Shown in pieces: positions 15,032 through 24,413 of a stretch of 64,000 nucleotides of DNA. The notes under the pieces were generated by a model. The model ran no database searches and was not told where the DNA came from. It saw only the letters and a program-made list of their open reading frames with translations. Numbering within the stretch: the first letter of the stretch is position 1; each line of letters begins with the position of its first letter. A program made the translations under genes and the position numbers. The stretch comes from Rhodoferax antarcticus ANT.BR (lineage in GTDB: Bacteria; Pseudomonadota; Gammaproteobacteria; Burkholderiales; Burkholderiaceae_C): assembly GCF_001938565.1 (NCBI RefSeq), contig NZ_MSYM01000020.1, positions 124,001 through 188,000 on the forward strand, written 5' to 3'.

Positions 15032-18000
15032 TTACCCGATGTCTCTCATGTTGCCAATAGTGATGTCCTTGCGGTCACGGATCAACTCATAAATCATGTC
15101 GGTCAAAGCTCCCATGGACTGGCGATCTGATTTCAGTACCAAAGTGGCCAGCTTCTGGTGAGAGGTCAGCGCCCTTACAACACCTTGTTGCACAGCGCCT
15201 GGCAAATTACCCTGCAAAGCCTGCTCGCGGGTGTTGTTCTCAACCTGTGCCATCACCACATCGTTTTCTCGGGCAATGGCGACGATGTGGTTCACAAAGG
15301 TAGCTTGGTCACGCAATGGAGTGGCCTCGCCAAACAAGCGGTTCAAGCGGTCAATGATCTCGGCAAGGTAGTGCGGGTCTTCGCCTTTACTGCCACCGCT
15401 ACCCGGCCCAATGGGCTTGAGTACCGTTTGATCATCGTCGCCGCTTGGTTCATCCTCTTTGTGCTTGATGTCAAAGCCGGCAAGGACCAGCCCTCTGAGG
15501 TCAACAGACTCAGGCGGTTCGCCATTGAGACGTTTTTCGAGCAACTTCGCAAAAGCGGCGTAATTCTCAAGTTCAGGATCTCCAAAATCCACGAGCTGGG
15601 CAATATAGGAATAACTCCGAACAAATCGCCCCAACCCTGACTTGAACGCAATCAAGGTTTTGATCTGGTCTGCATGTTCCTTACGATGGTGGTCAGCGGA
15701 TTTCATGCCAGCGGTATCACCTACCCCATGCGCCTTTTCATAAGACGCTTCCCACGTCCCAATTGCATCACGAAGCATTTTCAAACGCTGATTGAATATA
15801 CGGGTTGGACGCTCGGTCGCGGCGTATAGCGCCTTGTGCTGAGGTTCCTGCGCATGCGTAATATCGCGGATGGTCTTGAACCGGGCTTCTTTGAAACCCT
15901 CCAGGTCTTCGGACTCATAGAGACCTTGGGCATCCAGAGCCTCCTTGATCTCATAGACCACATTGAAATCCTGCACATCGTCAATCTGGGCACCATCGTC
16001 GTACATGCTGAATGCCCTGCGCACGTTGGCGGGGTCATTTACAAAGTCGATGATGAAAACCTCATCCTTGCCCGGTGCGATTCGGTTGAGCCGGGAGAAC
16101 GTTTGCACAATCTCCACGTCGTTGGCAATCTTCTTGTCCACGTACATCGCCACCAGCTTAGGTTGGTCAAACCCGGTCTGGAATTTGTCGGCCACGAGCA
16201 TGACCCGGTATTCAGGTCGCTCAAATGCAATGCGCAAATCCTGACCAGCCACATCAGGGTTCATGCTGACCTCGGTGAATTCCTCACCTTCATCCACCAT
16301 GAAGATTTCAGCCGCATTGCCTACATCATCACCGTGCATGACTTGCTTGCCGGTCATTTTTCCAGAAAAGGCCACCAGGGACCGGATGCCTGAATGCTCC
16401 GGGTGCTTGGCGATATAGGCATCAAAACCTTTCTTGTACCGGATGGCTGCGGCACGCGAACTGGTGACAACCATAGCCTTGGCCTTGCCGTCCAGACGGT
16501 GTGCCACGTTCTTGCTGAAGTGCTCGATGATGAATTGCACTTTTTGCGTCACGTTGGTAGGGTGCAGTGACATCCACTGCGCCAAAGCTCTTTTGGCGGT
16601 CTTGCCGCTGACTCGTTTGGTGTCTTCAATCTGTTTGGACAGATTGAAAGCCGTTTTGTAGGGGATGTAGCCCTTGAGCACATCGAGGATGAACCCTTCT
16701 TCAATGGCCTGGCGCATGGGGTAGCGGTGAAAGGCCTGGGGCAGATTGGTTTTCGATGCAGGCTGACTTGGGTCAGCAGGACGCCCAAAGAGCATGAGTG
16801 TGGAATGCTTGGGCGTGCCTGTAAATGCGAAATAGCTGATGTTGGTCGGACGTGCGCGTGACTTTTGCAGTTCTTCCAGTAATTCTTCAACCGTGAGTGC
16901 GGCCATCTTGCCATTGCCGCTCATGGCCAGTGCTGCCTGAAGTTTGGCGGCGGTCGAGCCCGTTTGGGATGCGTGCGCCTCATCAATGATCACGCCAAAG
17001 CTCTTGCCCTTCAATGCCTTGTCTGTGACGATGGCCTCCATCGCATAGGGGAAGGTCTGGATGGTGACGACGATGATGGGCGTGCCAGCTATCAGCGCTT
17101 CGGAAAGCTGCTTGCTTTTGGACTTTGAGGATTTTTGGCGATCAATTGCCGCGATGACACCAAACTGGTGGTCGATCTGCTTCACGGCATCTTGCAACTG
17201 GCCGTCAAGTACATTGCGGTCGGTGACGATGATGATGCTGCTAAAAATGGCGTCTCCATTGTCCCGGCGCAGTTTGACCAGATCGTGCGCCGTCCAGGAA
17301 ATCGTACTGGTCTTGCCGGAACCTGCACTGTGATCCGCTAGATAGGACACGCCAGCACCGTTCTTGCGTGCGTCTGCAATCATGTTGTTCACGGCTGACC
17401 ACTGGTGGTAGCGCGGAAAAATCAAGGTTTCGCGCTTGGACCAATTGCCCTTGATGTCCACAACATCCTTCTTTTCGACATAGACGAAGCTGTTGAAGAT
17501 GCGCAACCATGCATCAGGCTGGCACACCTGCTCCCAAAAGTATGCCACCGGGTATTCCTTGTCCTGGCGAGGTGGATTGCCAGCATGCCCGTCATTGCCC
17601 TGGTTGAACGGCAGGAAGAAAGTGTTTTCACCATCGAGTTTGGTGGCCATTTGAATGTCGGAATCCGACATCGCAAAATGGACCACCGCACCACGCTTGA
17701 AGGTCAGTAGATGCTCTTTGCGCTTGGTCTTGGGGTCATATGGCAGGCGATCTGTCTTGTACTGATCCATCGCCGCCTCAGCCGATTGGGTGAAGTCGGT
17801 TTTGAGTTCAACCGTGGCCACGGGCAGGCCGTTGATGAACAGCACCAGGTCAATGGCAAGTTTGCGGCTGGGGTGGTACTGAAGCTGGGGCACCACGCGC
17901 AGGATGTTGGCGGCGTAGCGTTTGAGCACGCCTTCATTGCGTTTATCTTCAGGCGCGGCCTCGGACAAGTCCAGGTGCCCGCACCCTGCAATGGAGAAGC

Positions 18001-18268
18001 CGTTGCGAAAGACATGCATGGTGCCGTGCTGCTCAAGGGCCTTGGCCAGCCGATCCATCAGGATTTCACGCGAGCGCTCGCCGTTGTCCTTGCAGAGCTT
18101 GGCCCACTTTTCTGGCTGAGTCGCCTCCAGCCAAGCAATCAGGTCATCCGGGTACAAAGCGCGTTCGGCGTCGTACTGGAGGGTGTTGCCGACTTTCCAG
18201 CCTTGTGCTTCCAGCTTGGAGACGATGTAAGCCTCGAAGTGCTTTTCCTGGTGTGCGGTATCGCTCAT
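15032..18268 (-). CDS. hsdR: Type I restriction enzyme, R (motor/nuclease) subunit
   Basis: 1078 residues, normal length for HsdR. The N-terminal nuclease domain (to about 250) contains VELKTDF, the PD-(D/E)xK lysine region. The superfamily 2 helicase core has Walker A DHSAGSGKTSTI and the DEAH box IDEAHASQTGS, with a C-terminal helical region. It translocates DNA and cuts away from unmethylated sites when bound to HsdM and HsdS. Its ATG overlaps the hsdS stop (ATGA). No frameshift seen; likely functional. Confidence 0.95.
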   Translation of the reverse strand: MSDTAHQEKHFEAYIVSKLEAQGWKVGNTLQYDAERALYPDDLIAWLEATQPEKWAKLCKDNGERSREILMDRLAKALEQHGTMHVFRNGFSIAGCGHLDLSEAAPEDKRNEGVLKRYAANILRVVPQLQYHPSRKLAIDLVLFINGLPVATVELKTDFTQSAEAAMDQYKTDRLPYDPKTKRKEHLLTFKRGAVVHFAMSDSDIQMATKLDGENTFFLPFNQGNDGHAGNPPRQDKEYPVAYFWEQVCQPDAWLRIFNSFVYVEKKDVVDIKGNWSKRETLIFPRYHQWSAVNNMIADARKNGAGVSYLADHSAGSGKTSTISWTAHDLVKLRRDNGDAIFSSIIIVTDRNVLDGQLQDAVKQIDHQFGVIAAIDRQKSSKSKSKQLSEALIAGTPIIVVTIQTFPYAMEAIVTDKALKGKSFGVIIDEAHASQTGSTAAKLQAALAMSGNGKMAALTVEELLEELQKSRARPTNISYFAFTGTPKHSTLMLFGRPADPSQPASKTNLPQAFHRYPMRQAIEEGFILDVLKGYIPYKTAFNLSKQIEDTKRVSGKTAKRALAQWMSLHPTNVTQKVQFIIEHFSKNVAHRLDGKAKAMVVTSSRAAAIRYKKGFDAYIAKHPEHSGIRSLVAFSGKMTGKQVMHGDDVGNAAEIFMVDEGEEFTEVSMNPDVAGQDLRIAFERPEYRVMLVADKFQTGFDQPKLVAMYVDKKIANDVEIVQTFSRLNRIAPGKDEVFIIDFVNDPANVRRAFSMYDDGAQIDDVQDFNVVYEIKEALDAQGLYESEDLEGFKEARFKTIRDITHAQEPQHKALYAATERPTRIFNQRLKMLRDAIGTWEASYEKAHGVGDTAGMKSADHHRKEHADQIKTLIAFKSGLGRFVRSYSYIAQLVDFGDPELENYAAFAKLLEKRLNGEPPESVDLRGLVLAGFDIKHKEDEPSGDDDQTVLKPIGPGSGGSKGEDPHYLAEIIDRLNRLFGEATPLRDQATFVNHIVAIARENDVVMAQVENNTREQALQGNLPGAVQQGVVRALTSHQKLATLVLKSDRQSMGALTDMIYELIRDRKDITIGNMRDIG

Positions 18269-19575
18269 GTGGGCTCCCTTAGATCGATTTGGCCAGTGAC
18301 AGCGGCTGTGATGAAGGCTGAACGGCGTTCGCGGAGTAGATCGATGCTGCGTTTAACCTTAAAAGCGATGGCGTCAATTTTTGGCAAGTTCAGGTCAAGG
18401 TACTGAACCGCACCAGCCTGTTCCACTCTTGGCGGCACATACAAGCTTAGGTCTGATAGTGATTCTCGATTAATTTTTGGCATAGCTACTCTGTCGGATT
18501 CAAGAATCGCCCACAAAGTGAATGGCCTGGAAAGCATCAAGTAGAACAACCACTTGTTCTCGGCAAGATTCGTGCATTGCAACGGATACATGTCCGCACT
18601 ACAGAGAGCGTCGAACGGTGCAATAGAAACCTTAGCCAGAGCAGGACGAATCTTTGAGTAGACAACGGCACCAGCCGGGCAGGTGTATTTGCCACTTTCG
18701 GCATTTTGTTCGGCGGATGTTTCCAGCTTCAATATCTTTCCGGTCCCGCTTTCAATATGGTTCGGAGCAATAAGCGTCATCGACCGATATGGTTCGATCA
18801 ATGGATCAACTAGCCCTTCTGCGACGCTGGCAATACGCCCGAATTTCATTGCAGCCCAATGCTCCGGCACCTCCCCAATCCACTCGACTCCTGAATCCTT
18901 CATCTTCGCCTTGGGATCAAGGCCCTTTGTGACCGCATGCGTGATCAGCGCCTGACTCTTTTCCTTTAGGAGTTCGATGAAGCGGGTTTTCTTGGTGATT
19001 AGGGAGTCGATGCGGGTGGTTTCGCGGTCCAAAATTGTTGAAATTCGAACCTGCTCACCTAATCCAGGCAACACCGCCTTGAGGTTTGTTAGATCGGGCG
19101 CATTGATTGCGGGGTAACTAAGTCCCTCCGAATGAGCCTCAATCGCCTGAATGATCAATTCGTTAAGTGCCAGCCATTTCAGGAATTCCGGCTTGAGTTG
19201 TCCGATACGTGCGCGCAGAACGGCAAAGCCCGTAGAGTAAACACAATCAGCATTGCCCTCATCGACAGAGGCCACTGCTTTTAGGTATGTCCTGACGGTA
19301 GAGACAACAACATCGCCTACCTTTGCTGTACGCCTTGCACGCGAAGGTGCATCTCCAAAAAGCATTGGCTCAGCATCTGTGATGCCTTTGTCGTGGCTAA
19401 CCGCCGAAATGTCGACGTATCGAATCGGCGTGTCCGGTGATATTGCTTCCGAAAGGCTATCGTCGTTGCAGGAGGCGACTATCTTGATTGGTTTGACTTC
19501 CCAATGCTCCGGCACCAGCCCAATCCACTCCACACCGGATTCTTTGTATGCGGGATACGGTTTGTAGTGGCTCAT
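18265..19575 (-). CDS. hsdS: Type I restriction-modification specificity subunit
   Basis: 436 residues with the two-fold HsdS layout: target-recognition domain 1, a conserved helix (IDSLITKKTRFIELLKEKSQ), target-recognition domain 2, and a second conserved helix near the end. Both repeats begin with SGVEWIG-VPEHW. It reads the DNA target for methylation and cleavage. The start overlaps the upstream gene by 4 bases. The recognition sequence cannot be predicted by eye. Confidence 0.95.
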   Translation of the reverse strand: MSHYKPYPAYKESGVEWIGLVPEHWEVKPIKIVASCNDDSLSEAISPDTPIRYVDISAVSHDKGITDAEPMLFGDAPSRARRTAKVGDVVVSTVRTYLKAVASVDEGNADCVYSTGFAVLRARIGQLKPEFLKWLALNELIIQAIEAHSEGLSYPAINAPDLTNLKAVLPGLGEQVRISTILDRETTRIDSLITKKTRFIELLKEKSQALITHAVTKGLDPKAKMKDSGVEWIGEVPEHWAAMKFGRIASVAEGLVDPLIEPYRSMTLIAPNHIESGTGKILKLETSAEQNAESGKYTCPAGAVVYSKIRPALAKVSIAPFDALCSADMYPLQCTNLAENKWLFYLMLSRPFTLWAILESDRVAMPKINRESLSDLSLYVPPRVEQAGAVQYLDLNLPKIDAIAFKVKRSIDLLRERRSAFITAAVTGQIDLREPT

Positions 19576-20222
19576 GCTTCACTGCCAATGGTAAGTTTGC
19601 CTTGCTCACGAAGCCAGTCGGAACGACCGTACCGATAGCCTGAGAATTCAGCGCCTAAAGTGGTCTGCCCAAGGATAAGACGACGGGCGAGATTGGCCAC
19701 CACAGCCAATTCAGCTTCATTGCGCACTTCCAAAGGCGCAACCAGACTGATACCCATAGCCCAATTCAGTCGCTCCCACTTCCAGCTTACAGGCACGTCC
19801 AAATCGATACCTTCTGCAGATAGTCGTGCGGAAATGCCTCGCAGCAATTCGTAATATTGACTTTGTTCAGTCGATGGCTTCCTTGACGTGATGCTCACCA
19901 GCTTCTTACGTGACCTGCCAACGCGCTTGTAATTCTTGGTGCCTCCTTCGATCAGCCAGTTATCCTTCGGACTTGGGCCAGCTTCTTCCCATGCTTTTTC
20001 CTCAATAGCATCGGAATAGACGGACCGTGGGTGCCGCCACCAGACAATGACTCGTCGCCCATTCAGGATGAAGCCTACGTCATCCCAGTACGACAGGCTG
20101 TCGGGCAACATGTTCTCGTAAGAATGAGGGATGTACAGTCCACCAGGAGACAAGCGCCACGGATGGGATTTGTGATATTCACGCTGTAGTTGCCGAAGCC
20201 GGTCGAGGCGAGCTATTTTCAT
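19572..20222 (-). CDS. Unknown protein inside the type I restriction operon (orf2)
   Basis: 216 residues starting MKIARLDRLRQLQREYHKSH at 20222, inside the end of the preceding gene (44-base overlap), with GGATTG upstream. Many tryptophans and a conserved-looking IVWWRHPRSVYSDAIEE segment. It belongs neither to HsdM, HsdS nor HsdR. Its position between hsdM and hsdS suggests an accessory role in restriction, but no domain is recognised. Confidence 0.7.
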   Translation of the reverse strand: MKIARLDRLRQLQREYHKSHPWRLSPGGLYIPHSYENMLPDSLSYWDDVGFILNGRRVIVWWRHPRSVYSDAIEEKAWEEAGPSPKDNWLIEGGTKNYKRVGRSRKKLVSITSRKPSTEQSQYYELLRGISARLSAEGIDLDVPVSWKWERLNWAMGISLVAPLEVRNEAELAVVANLARRLILGQTTLGAEFSGYRYGRSDWLREQGKLTIGSEA

Positions 20223-20763
20223 GACTTTCAATCCACTCTGGATGGTTTTGTGAATCCATGGCAATCACCTTCTGCATTGCCGCCTCTACAAATTCTGCGG
20301 GAACAAGATGCCGTGCCGGGCCACTCATGGCAAATGGCCGAAGCGTGTCGGTCGCACCGTACCGGATCACGACAAAATGGTTTTGTTTCTTGGCGCAATC
20401 AGTCAACTGGTATGACTTGGTGATGCTGATGTACGCCGTCAGCGCAATTGCAAGCTCGTTTTCTTTGTCTGGATTCAAACCATTGCCCGCTGCGCATTCG
20501 TCAATCATGTGTCCACAGAACGCAATCGAATGCGATTGATCGACCGCTTCAGACTGCTTGACCACTGCGTAAAACGCATCCCGTGGGATAGAGCAACACC
20601 AAATCCATTTCGTTTGGTAGTCGTACACATAGAAGAAGACTGAATCGACGCTCACGCATTCGGCGTTGACGATGCCCTGCTGCCAACCAGTGGCGTTCAT
20701 GATCGTGACTGCCGTTTTGGCCCTAGCTGCCAAAAAGTCACTTTGAACTGATGCGGCGTCCAT
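20179..20763 (-). CDS. Unknown protein inside the type I restriction operon (orf1)
   Basis: 194 residues. The ATG at 20763 overlaps the hsdM TGA (TGATG), so translation is coupled. Cysteine-containing soluble protein (KWIWCCSIPRDAFYAV). It forms a pair with the following gene. Role unknown; expressed together with the methyltransferase by arrangement. Confidence 0.7.
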   Translation of the reverse strand: MDAASVQSDFLAARAKTAVTIMNATGWQQGIVNAECVSVDSVFFYVYDYQTKWIWCCSIPRDAFYAVVKQSEAVDQSHSIAFCGHMIDECAAGNGLNPDKENELAIALTAYISITKSYQLTDCAKKQNHFVVIRYGATDTLRPFAMSGPARHLVPAEFVEAAMQKVIAMDSQNHPEWIESHENSSPRPASATTA

Positions 20764-22781
20764 CACTCAGTCACCTCACCCAGCAACACCGCAATCTCAG
20801 CCTCCACCTGTTTGAGGTCCGCATCGATGTCAATCAGTTTGCGCGGCGGCTCATACTTGTAGAAAAAGCGGTTGAAATTGATCTCAAAACCGACACGCCC
20901 GATGTCTTTATCAGATTCGTCACGGAAAGTCTCATCGATGTAGGCATCTGGCACATGTGGCAGCACCTCGCGGGCGTAGTAATCCCGGATGTCCTCGGTG
21001 AGCGGTATGTTTTCGTTGTCCGATAAATCGGGATCTGGAACAATTTGCCCATCTGCATCAAGCACTGGCAATCCATCTGGATCACGCTGGCCCAGGGCCG
21101 TTGTGAGGGCTTTGATGAAGGCTTTGCCCACCTTTCCAGCGTCAGGCGCTGACTGAGCCACCGCTAGAGCAAATTCTTGTGCCCATTCGAACGGTTGACT
21201 TTCTCCAAGGTGCGAACGTAAATCCTCTTCCCAAATGTCCTGTTGATCGCCTGTGAGCTTCAACCAAACCTTTTCGAGTTTGCATTTGGCGATGGCCTCT
21301 TCAGTAATGTGCAGAGACATCCTCAGTGGGCGCAACACCTTGATCCGGCGATAACCGAATACCCTGTAATCGACTATGCGACTGATTTCGCTGTTTTCAG
21401 CCGCAGAGTACAAGTCCACGATTTGGCGAATCTGCTCATCACTGATGATGCGCCGCTTGTTGCCTTCATTCTTGATGGAGGTCCACAGATCAGATGCATT
21501 GAGCAACTGGACTTTATTGCGACGGTGCGCTGGTTTCTTGTTTGACAGAATCCAGAGGTAGGTCGCAATGCCGGTTCGGAAAAAGATTTCCGTTGGCAGG
21601 GCAACTATCGCCTCCACCAGGTCATGCTCAAGCAACCAACGGCGAATTTCAGATTCACCAGAGCCTGCACCACCATTGAACAGAGGCGAGCCAGACAACA
21701 CGATGGCAGCACGCCCACCGCCGTTTTCAGGCAATTCGAGTTTACTGGCCAGGTTCAGCAGGAACAGCATGGAACCATCATTGATGCGCGGCAGGCCAGG
21801 ACCAAACCGGCCATCAAATTTCTTTTCGTTGTGCTCGGCTGTTACAGCCTTCTGGTCCTTCTCCCACTTCTTGCCGAAAGGCGGGTTTGATACGCCGTAA
21901 TGGAAACGCTGGCCTGCGAACTGGTCATTTGAGAGGGTGCTACCCAGCTTGATGTTCTTGGATAGATCACGACTTGGATCAGATTCCAGCGTGCGCAACA
22001 GCATGCCAGTTAGGCAGACGGCATGTGTTTCGGGCTCCAATTCCTGCCCGTAGGGGATGATGACTGGCGGCACCTTGAAGCGATTGCCGTAATCAGCCAC
22101 ATGGTTCATGGCATCAGAGATAAAACCCCCGGTACCGCAAGTTTGGTCGTACAGAGTGCGAATGAGGCCGGGATTCGATTCGAACAATGCATCGTCAGGG
22201 TCAAGCAGCAATGACGTAGCAAGGTGCACGACATCCCTTGGTGTCATGAAGTCCTCAGCACCCTCATTGACTTCGGCCCCGAAGCGTCGAATCAAGTGCT
22301 CATAGAGGTTGCTCATCACCCGGTCGGGCACCACATCCGGGTGAAGATTGATACCCGCGAAGTTTTTGCAAATCTTGAACAAAAGCCCCGCTTTATCCAA
22401 CCGGATCACCGTATTGGAAAAGTCGAACTGCTCGAAGATGATTCGAGCGTTGTCCGAAAAATGAGCAACGTAGTCTTGAAGGTTCTGCCGTGTCTTGGTG
22501 CCACCCAAAGTACCCAATGCGTATTCAGATGTGTTGTAGAAGGAAAACCTGGTGCACTGACGCAAGATCAGGTCAAGGTCAATGCCAGAGTCCTTGTGGA
22601 GTGCATTGGCATCGCGGACATCTTGGCGGGTCGGTTCCAGAACACATTCCAGACGGCGCAACAAAGTGAACGGCAAGATGACCTTGCCAAAGTCGGTGTG
22701 CTTGAAGTCGCCCCAAAGGTCTTCAGCATTTTTCCAAATGAAATCTGCCAGTGATGCGCCCGAACCCGTCTGATCTGCCAT
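20763..22781 (-). CDS. hsdM: Type I restriction-modification N6-adenine methyltransferase
   Basis: 672 residues. An N-terminal helical HsdM domain is followed by the methyltransferase core with SAM motif DQTCGTGGFI and catalytic NPPFGKKW (the N-P-P-F motif of adenine-N6 enzymes). Methylates the HsdS target to protect host DNA. The start ATG has AGGAG upstream. It is first in the operon, with two copies of a 12-bp repeat around its promoter (22799-22855). Confidence 0.95.
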   Translation of the reverse strand: MADQTGSGASLADFIWKNAEDLWGDFKHTDFGKVILPFTLLRRLECVLEPTRQDVRDANALHKDSGIDLDLILRQCTRFSFYNTSEYALGTLGGTKTRQNLQDYVAHFSDNARIIFEQFDFSNTVIRLDKAGLLFKICKNFAGINLHPDVVPDRVMSNLYEHLIRRFGAEVNEGAEDFMTPRDVVHLATSLLLDPDDALFESNPGLIRTLYDQTCGTGGFISDAMNHVADYGNRFKVPPVIIPYGQELEPETHAVCLTGMLLRTLESDPSRDLSKNIKLGSTLSNDQFAGQRFHYGVSNPPFGKKWEKDQKAVTAEHNEKKFDGRFGPGLPRINDGSMLFLLNLASKLELPENGGGRAAIVLSGSPLFNGGAGSGESEIRRWLLEHDLVEAIVALPTEIFFRTGIATYLWILSNKKPAHRRNKVQLLNASDLWTSIKNEGNKRRIISDEQIRQIVDLYSAAENSEISRIVDYRVFGYRRIKVLRPLRMSLHITEEAIAKCKLEKVWLKLTGDQQDIWEEDLRSHLGESQPFEWAQEFALAVAQSAPDAGKVGKAFIKALTTALGQRDPDGLPVLDADGQIVPDPDLSDNENIPLTEDIRDYYAREVLPHVPDAYIDETFRDESDKDIGRVGFEINFNRFFYKYEPPRKLIDIDADLKQVEAEIAVLLGEVTE

Positions 22782-22798
22782 TTTTAAACTCCTACCTG

Positions 22799-22855
22799 AT
22801 TTTGCACAAATGAGTGTATCAGTCTTTTCGGAGTTTCAACCATGTTTTGCACAAA
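22799..22855 (-). promoter_or_regulatory. Paired ATTTGTGCAAAA repeats around the hsdM promoter
   Basis: Leftward ATTTGTGCAAAA occurs at 22844-22855 and ATTTGTGCAAAT at 22799-22810, 45 bp apart start to start, flanking a promoter-like TTGAAA...TACACT. Each copy is close to palindromic. This is a typical layout for operator control of a restriction operon. Confidence 0.55.
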
Positions 22856-22911
22856 TCAGATTAAATGCATAATTCAGGCTTCAACCTCAGAATGCACATA
22901 GCCCAAAGAAA

Positions 22912-22949
22912 AAGCCCTGAGTGATCCGTTAGGAATCAGCACAGGGCTT
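22912..22949 (-). terminator. Rho-independent terminator
   Basis: AAGCCCTG / CAGGGCTT stem with an internal GTGAT / ATCAG arm, followed leftward by TTTTTCTTT. It ends the unit 23409-22958 and shields the hsdM promoter. Confidence 0.8.
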
Positions 22950-22957
22950 GGGGTGGA

Positions 22958-23200
22958 CTAGACAGCGTAGAACGCTCTACAAAGGCGTCTGCGCTCTGCA
23001 GAAGGCCTGCCCTGAGTTACCTCAATCGGGGCCTTGCAAACAAGCTGACGTAGTGCCGCAGACCGCATGGCTGGACTGTAACTGGCACTGTCGCGGGCAA
23101 CACGGATCAAATGATGTTCTGGAAGCACTTCAGTTGCCCGAAGATGACCAAAAAATCGCTGCCGTTTTTCGCTCATGAGATTGGTGTAATACATCATCAC
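22958..23200 (-). CDS. Basic hypothetical protein
   Basis: Up to 80 residues. Start codons ATGATGATG overlap the stop of the preceding gene (TGATGATG); MSEKRQRFFGHLRATEV at 23176 is an alternative. Arginine-rich C-terminal half. Its own terminator follows. Function unknown. Confidence 0.55.
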   Translation of the reverse strand: MMMYYTNLMSEKRQRFFGHLRATEVLPEHHLIRVARDSASYSPAMRSAALRQLVCKAPIEVTQGRPSAERRRLCRAFYAV

Positions 23201-23409
23201 GCGAACCGATCAACCGCAATCACTGACCGTGCATCCTTGTATCCATCGTCAAACGCCTGCTGCACTGCCTGGCGATCAGACTCTTGTTCCAATGCCTTTG
23301 CTCGGCTAAACCAACTCTTGTGAAATGAAGCGCGAGCTTCACCGCGCTGGTTGCGAGCCTTGGCGGTAGACCGACCATATTCAACGTAAGTATCAATGCT
23401 ATTCAACAT
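23197..23409 (-). CDS. Hypothetical protein, 70 residues
   Basis: Starts MLNSIDTYVEYGRSTAKARN with GGAGATTGAA before the ATG. Helical, highly charged. It is preceded by a class C leader (23430-23463) and a terminator, i.e. an independent unit with the following gene. Function unknown. Confidence 0.65.
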   Translation of the reverse strand: MLNSIDTYVEYGRSTAKARNQRGEARASFHKSWFSRAKALEQESDRQAVQQAFDDGYKDARSVIAVDRFA

Positions 23410-23429
23410 TTCAATCTCCGATTTTGTTT

Positions 23430-23463
23430 CAGCAAAAGCGCTTCAACTAGGTTGGAGATGTAC
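23430..23463 (-). promoter_or_regulatory. Class C leader: GTACATCTCCAA plus stem-loop
   Basis: Leftward core GTACATCTCCAA (23452-23463) followed by a small hairpin AGCGC...TTTGCT region (23430-23443), then the ribosome-binding site of the gene at 23409. Matches the family described in the findings. Confidence 0.6.
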
Positions 23464-23478
23464 CAATGACAAAAAGGA

Positions 23479-23514
23479 AAGCCCTGCAACCGATCAATGA
23501 TCAGCGCAGGGCTT
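23479..23514 (-). terminator. Rho-independent terminator
   Basis: AAGCCCTGC / GCAGGGCTT stem with inner GATCA / TGATC, followed leftward by TTTCCTTTTT. It follows the gene at 23524-23799 and precedes the class C leader. Confidence 0.8.
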
Positions 23515-23523
23515 GCGGGGGAT

Positions 23524-23799
23524 TTAGAAACCGAGTTCTCTTAACAGATTCGGCTCTTTGACAGCGAATCCCAGCTTGGGCACACCTAAAGCGTACCAAC
23601 TGCCAGATTTCGTTTTCACATGTCTTGCGACTGGATCGATCTCAACAATCTCAGTCGTTTGCCAATTGGAACCGTGTGTGACACACCGACCAACTGCACC
23701 GACCAGATCATGAGTTCTTCCATGCAACTGAGGCATAGCCCAAAGCTGAAGAACCGCTTTGGTTTGCCGCACTTCTGAAGTCTGATTAACCATTGGCAT
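23524..23799 (-). CDS. Hypothetical protein, 91 residues
   Basis: Starts MPMVNQTSEVRQTKAVLQLW with AGGAGTGA directly upstream. The central segment KTKSGSWYALGVPKLG and VGRCVTHGSNWQTTEIVEID suggest a small beta-barrel fold. Monocistronic with its own terminator. Function unknown. Confidence 0.65.
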   Translation of the reverse strand: MPMVNQTSEVRQTKAVLQLWAMPQLHGRTHDLVGAVGRCVTHGSNWQTTEIVEIDPVARHVKTKSGSWYALGVPKLGFAVKEPNLLRELGF

Positions 23800-23928
23800 T
23801 CACTCCTAAAAAGTTCCACGCCGGAATTGGCACAAGCGACTACTTGGGTATGCCAAGGACTCAAAAAGAAAGCACCGGGCAAGAGAAGACAACGCTTCAC
23901 GCAAGAAAACCAACGCCATGTCTTATCT

Positions 23929-23972
23929 TGACATCCTCCCCTCACAAATCGCCTAAGCAACTTGGAAGGGGA
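23929..23972 (-). mobile_element. Right-end-like hairpin of an IS605-type element
   Basis: TTGACATCCTCCCCT...AGGGGATTCC: the ACATCCTC-hairpin-GATTCC structure typical of the end next to tnpB in IS200/IS605 elements, here just past the tnpB fragment. In active elements this region also encodes the guide RNA scaffold. Confidence 0.6.
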
Positions 23973-24335
23973 TTCCTGCATCCAGAGGGCCATATCCGGC
24001 CCCGGTTGTGACGCTTACGCCCACAACCTCATTCATCGCAGCTTCATCGGCTCTCGCCTCCACTGCAATGGCAATTTCCATGAGAGCCAGCCCCCTTACC
24101 AAGATATTCTTGGCAGCATTCGTGTCCCGGTCATGCTGCGTCCCGCAGACACTGCACGTCCACTGGCGCATCGCCAGATCAGCCAATCCCTTTGGCCCTG
24201 TCCGCGCATGGCACACGCAACACTCCTGCGTAGAGTAGCTCTCGTTCACCTCATCGAACCATACAGCCGCGTTATCGCATTTGTACTTCAGCATGGTTCT
24301 GAATGCGCTCCAGCCCGCATCCAAGACGCTTTTTT
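23953..24335 (-). pseudogene. tnpB: C-terminal fragment of TnpB (IS605-type RNA-guided nuclease)
   Basis: About 125 residues corresponding to the last third of TnpB: the zinc finger CCVCHART...WTCSVCG and the RuvC III motif HDRDTNAAKNIL are present. The N-terminal two-thirds, with the first RuvC motif, is missing; the frame is cut off near 24335 by a TAA. No tnpA. Not active. It shares sequence with the copy at 49766. Confidence 0.85.
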
Positions 24336-24413
24336 ATAAAAACAGTTTTTTTCCAAGCAGCATCTCCAGTGCAGTCACCAGCAATGTCGCTGGCCTAATT
24401 TTTGGAGAAATTC

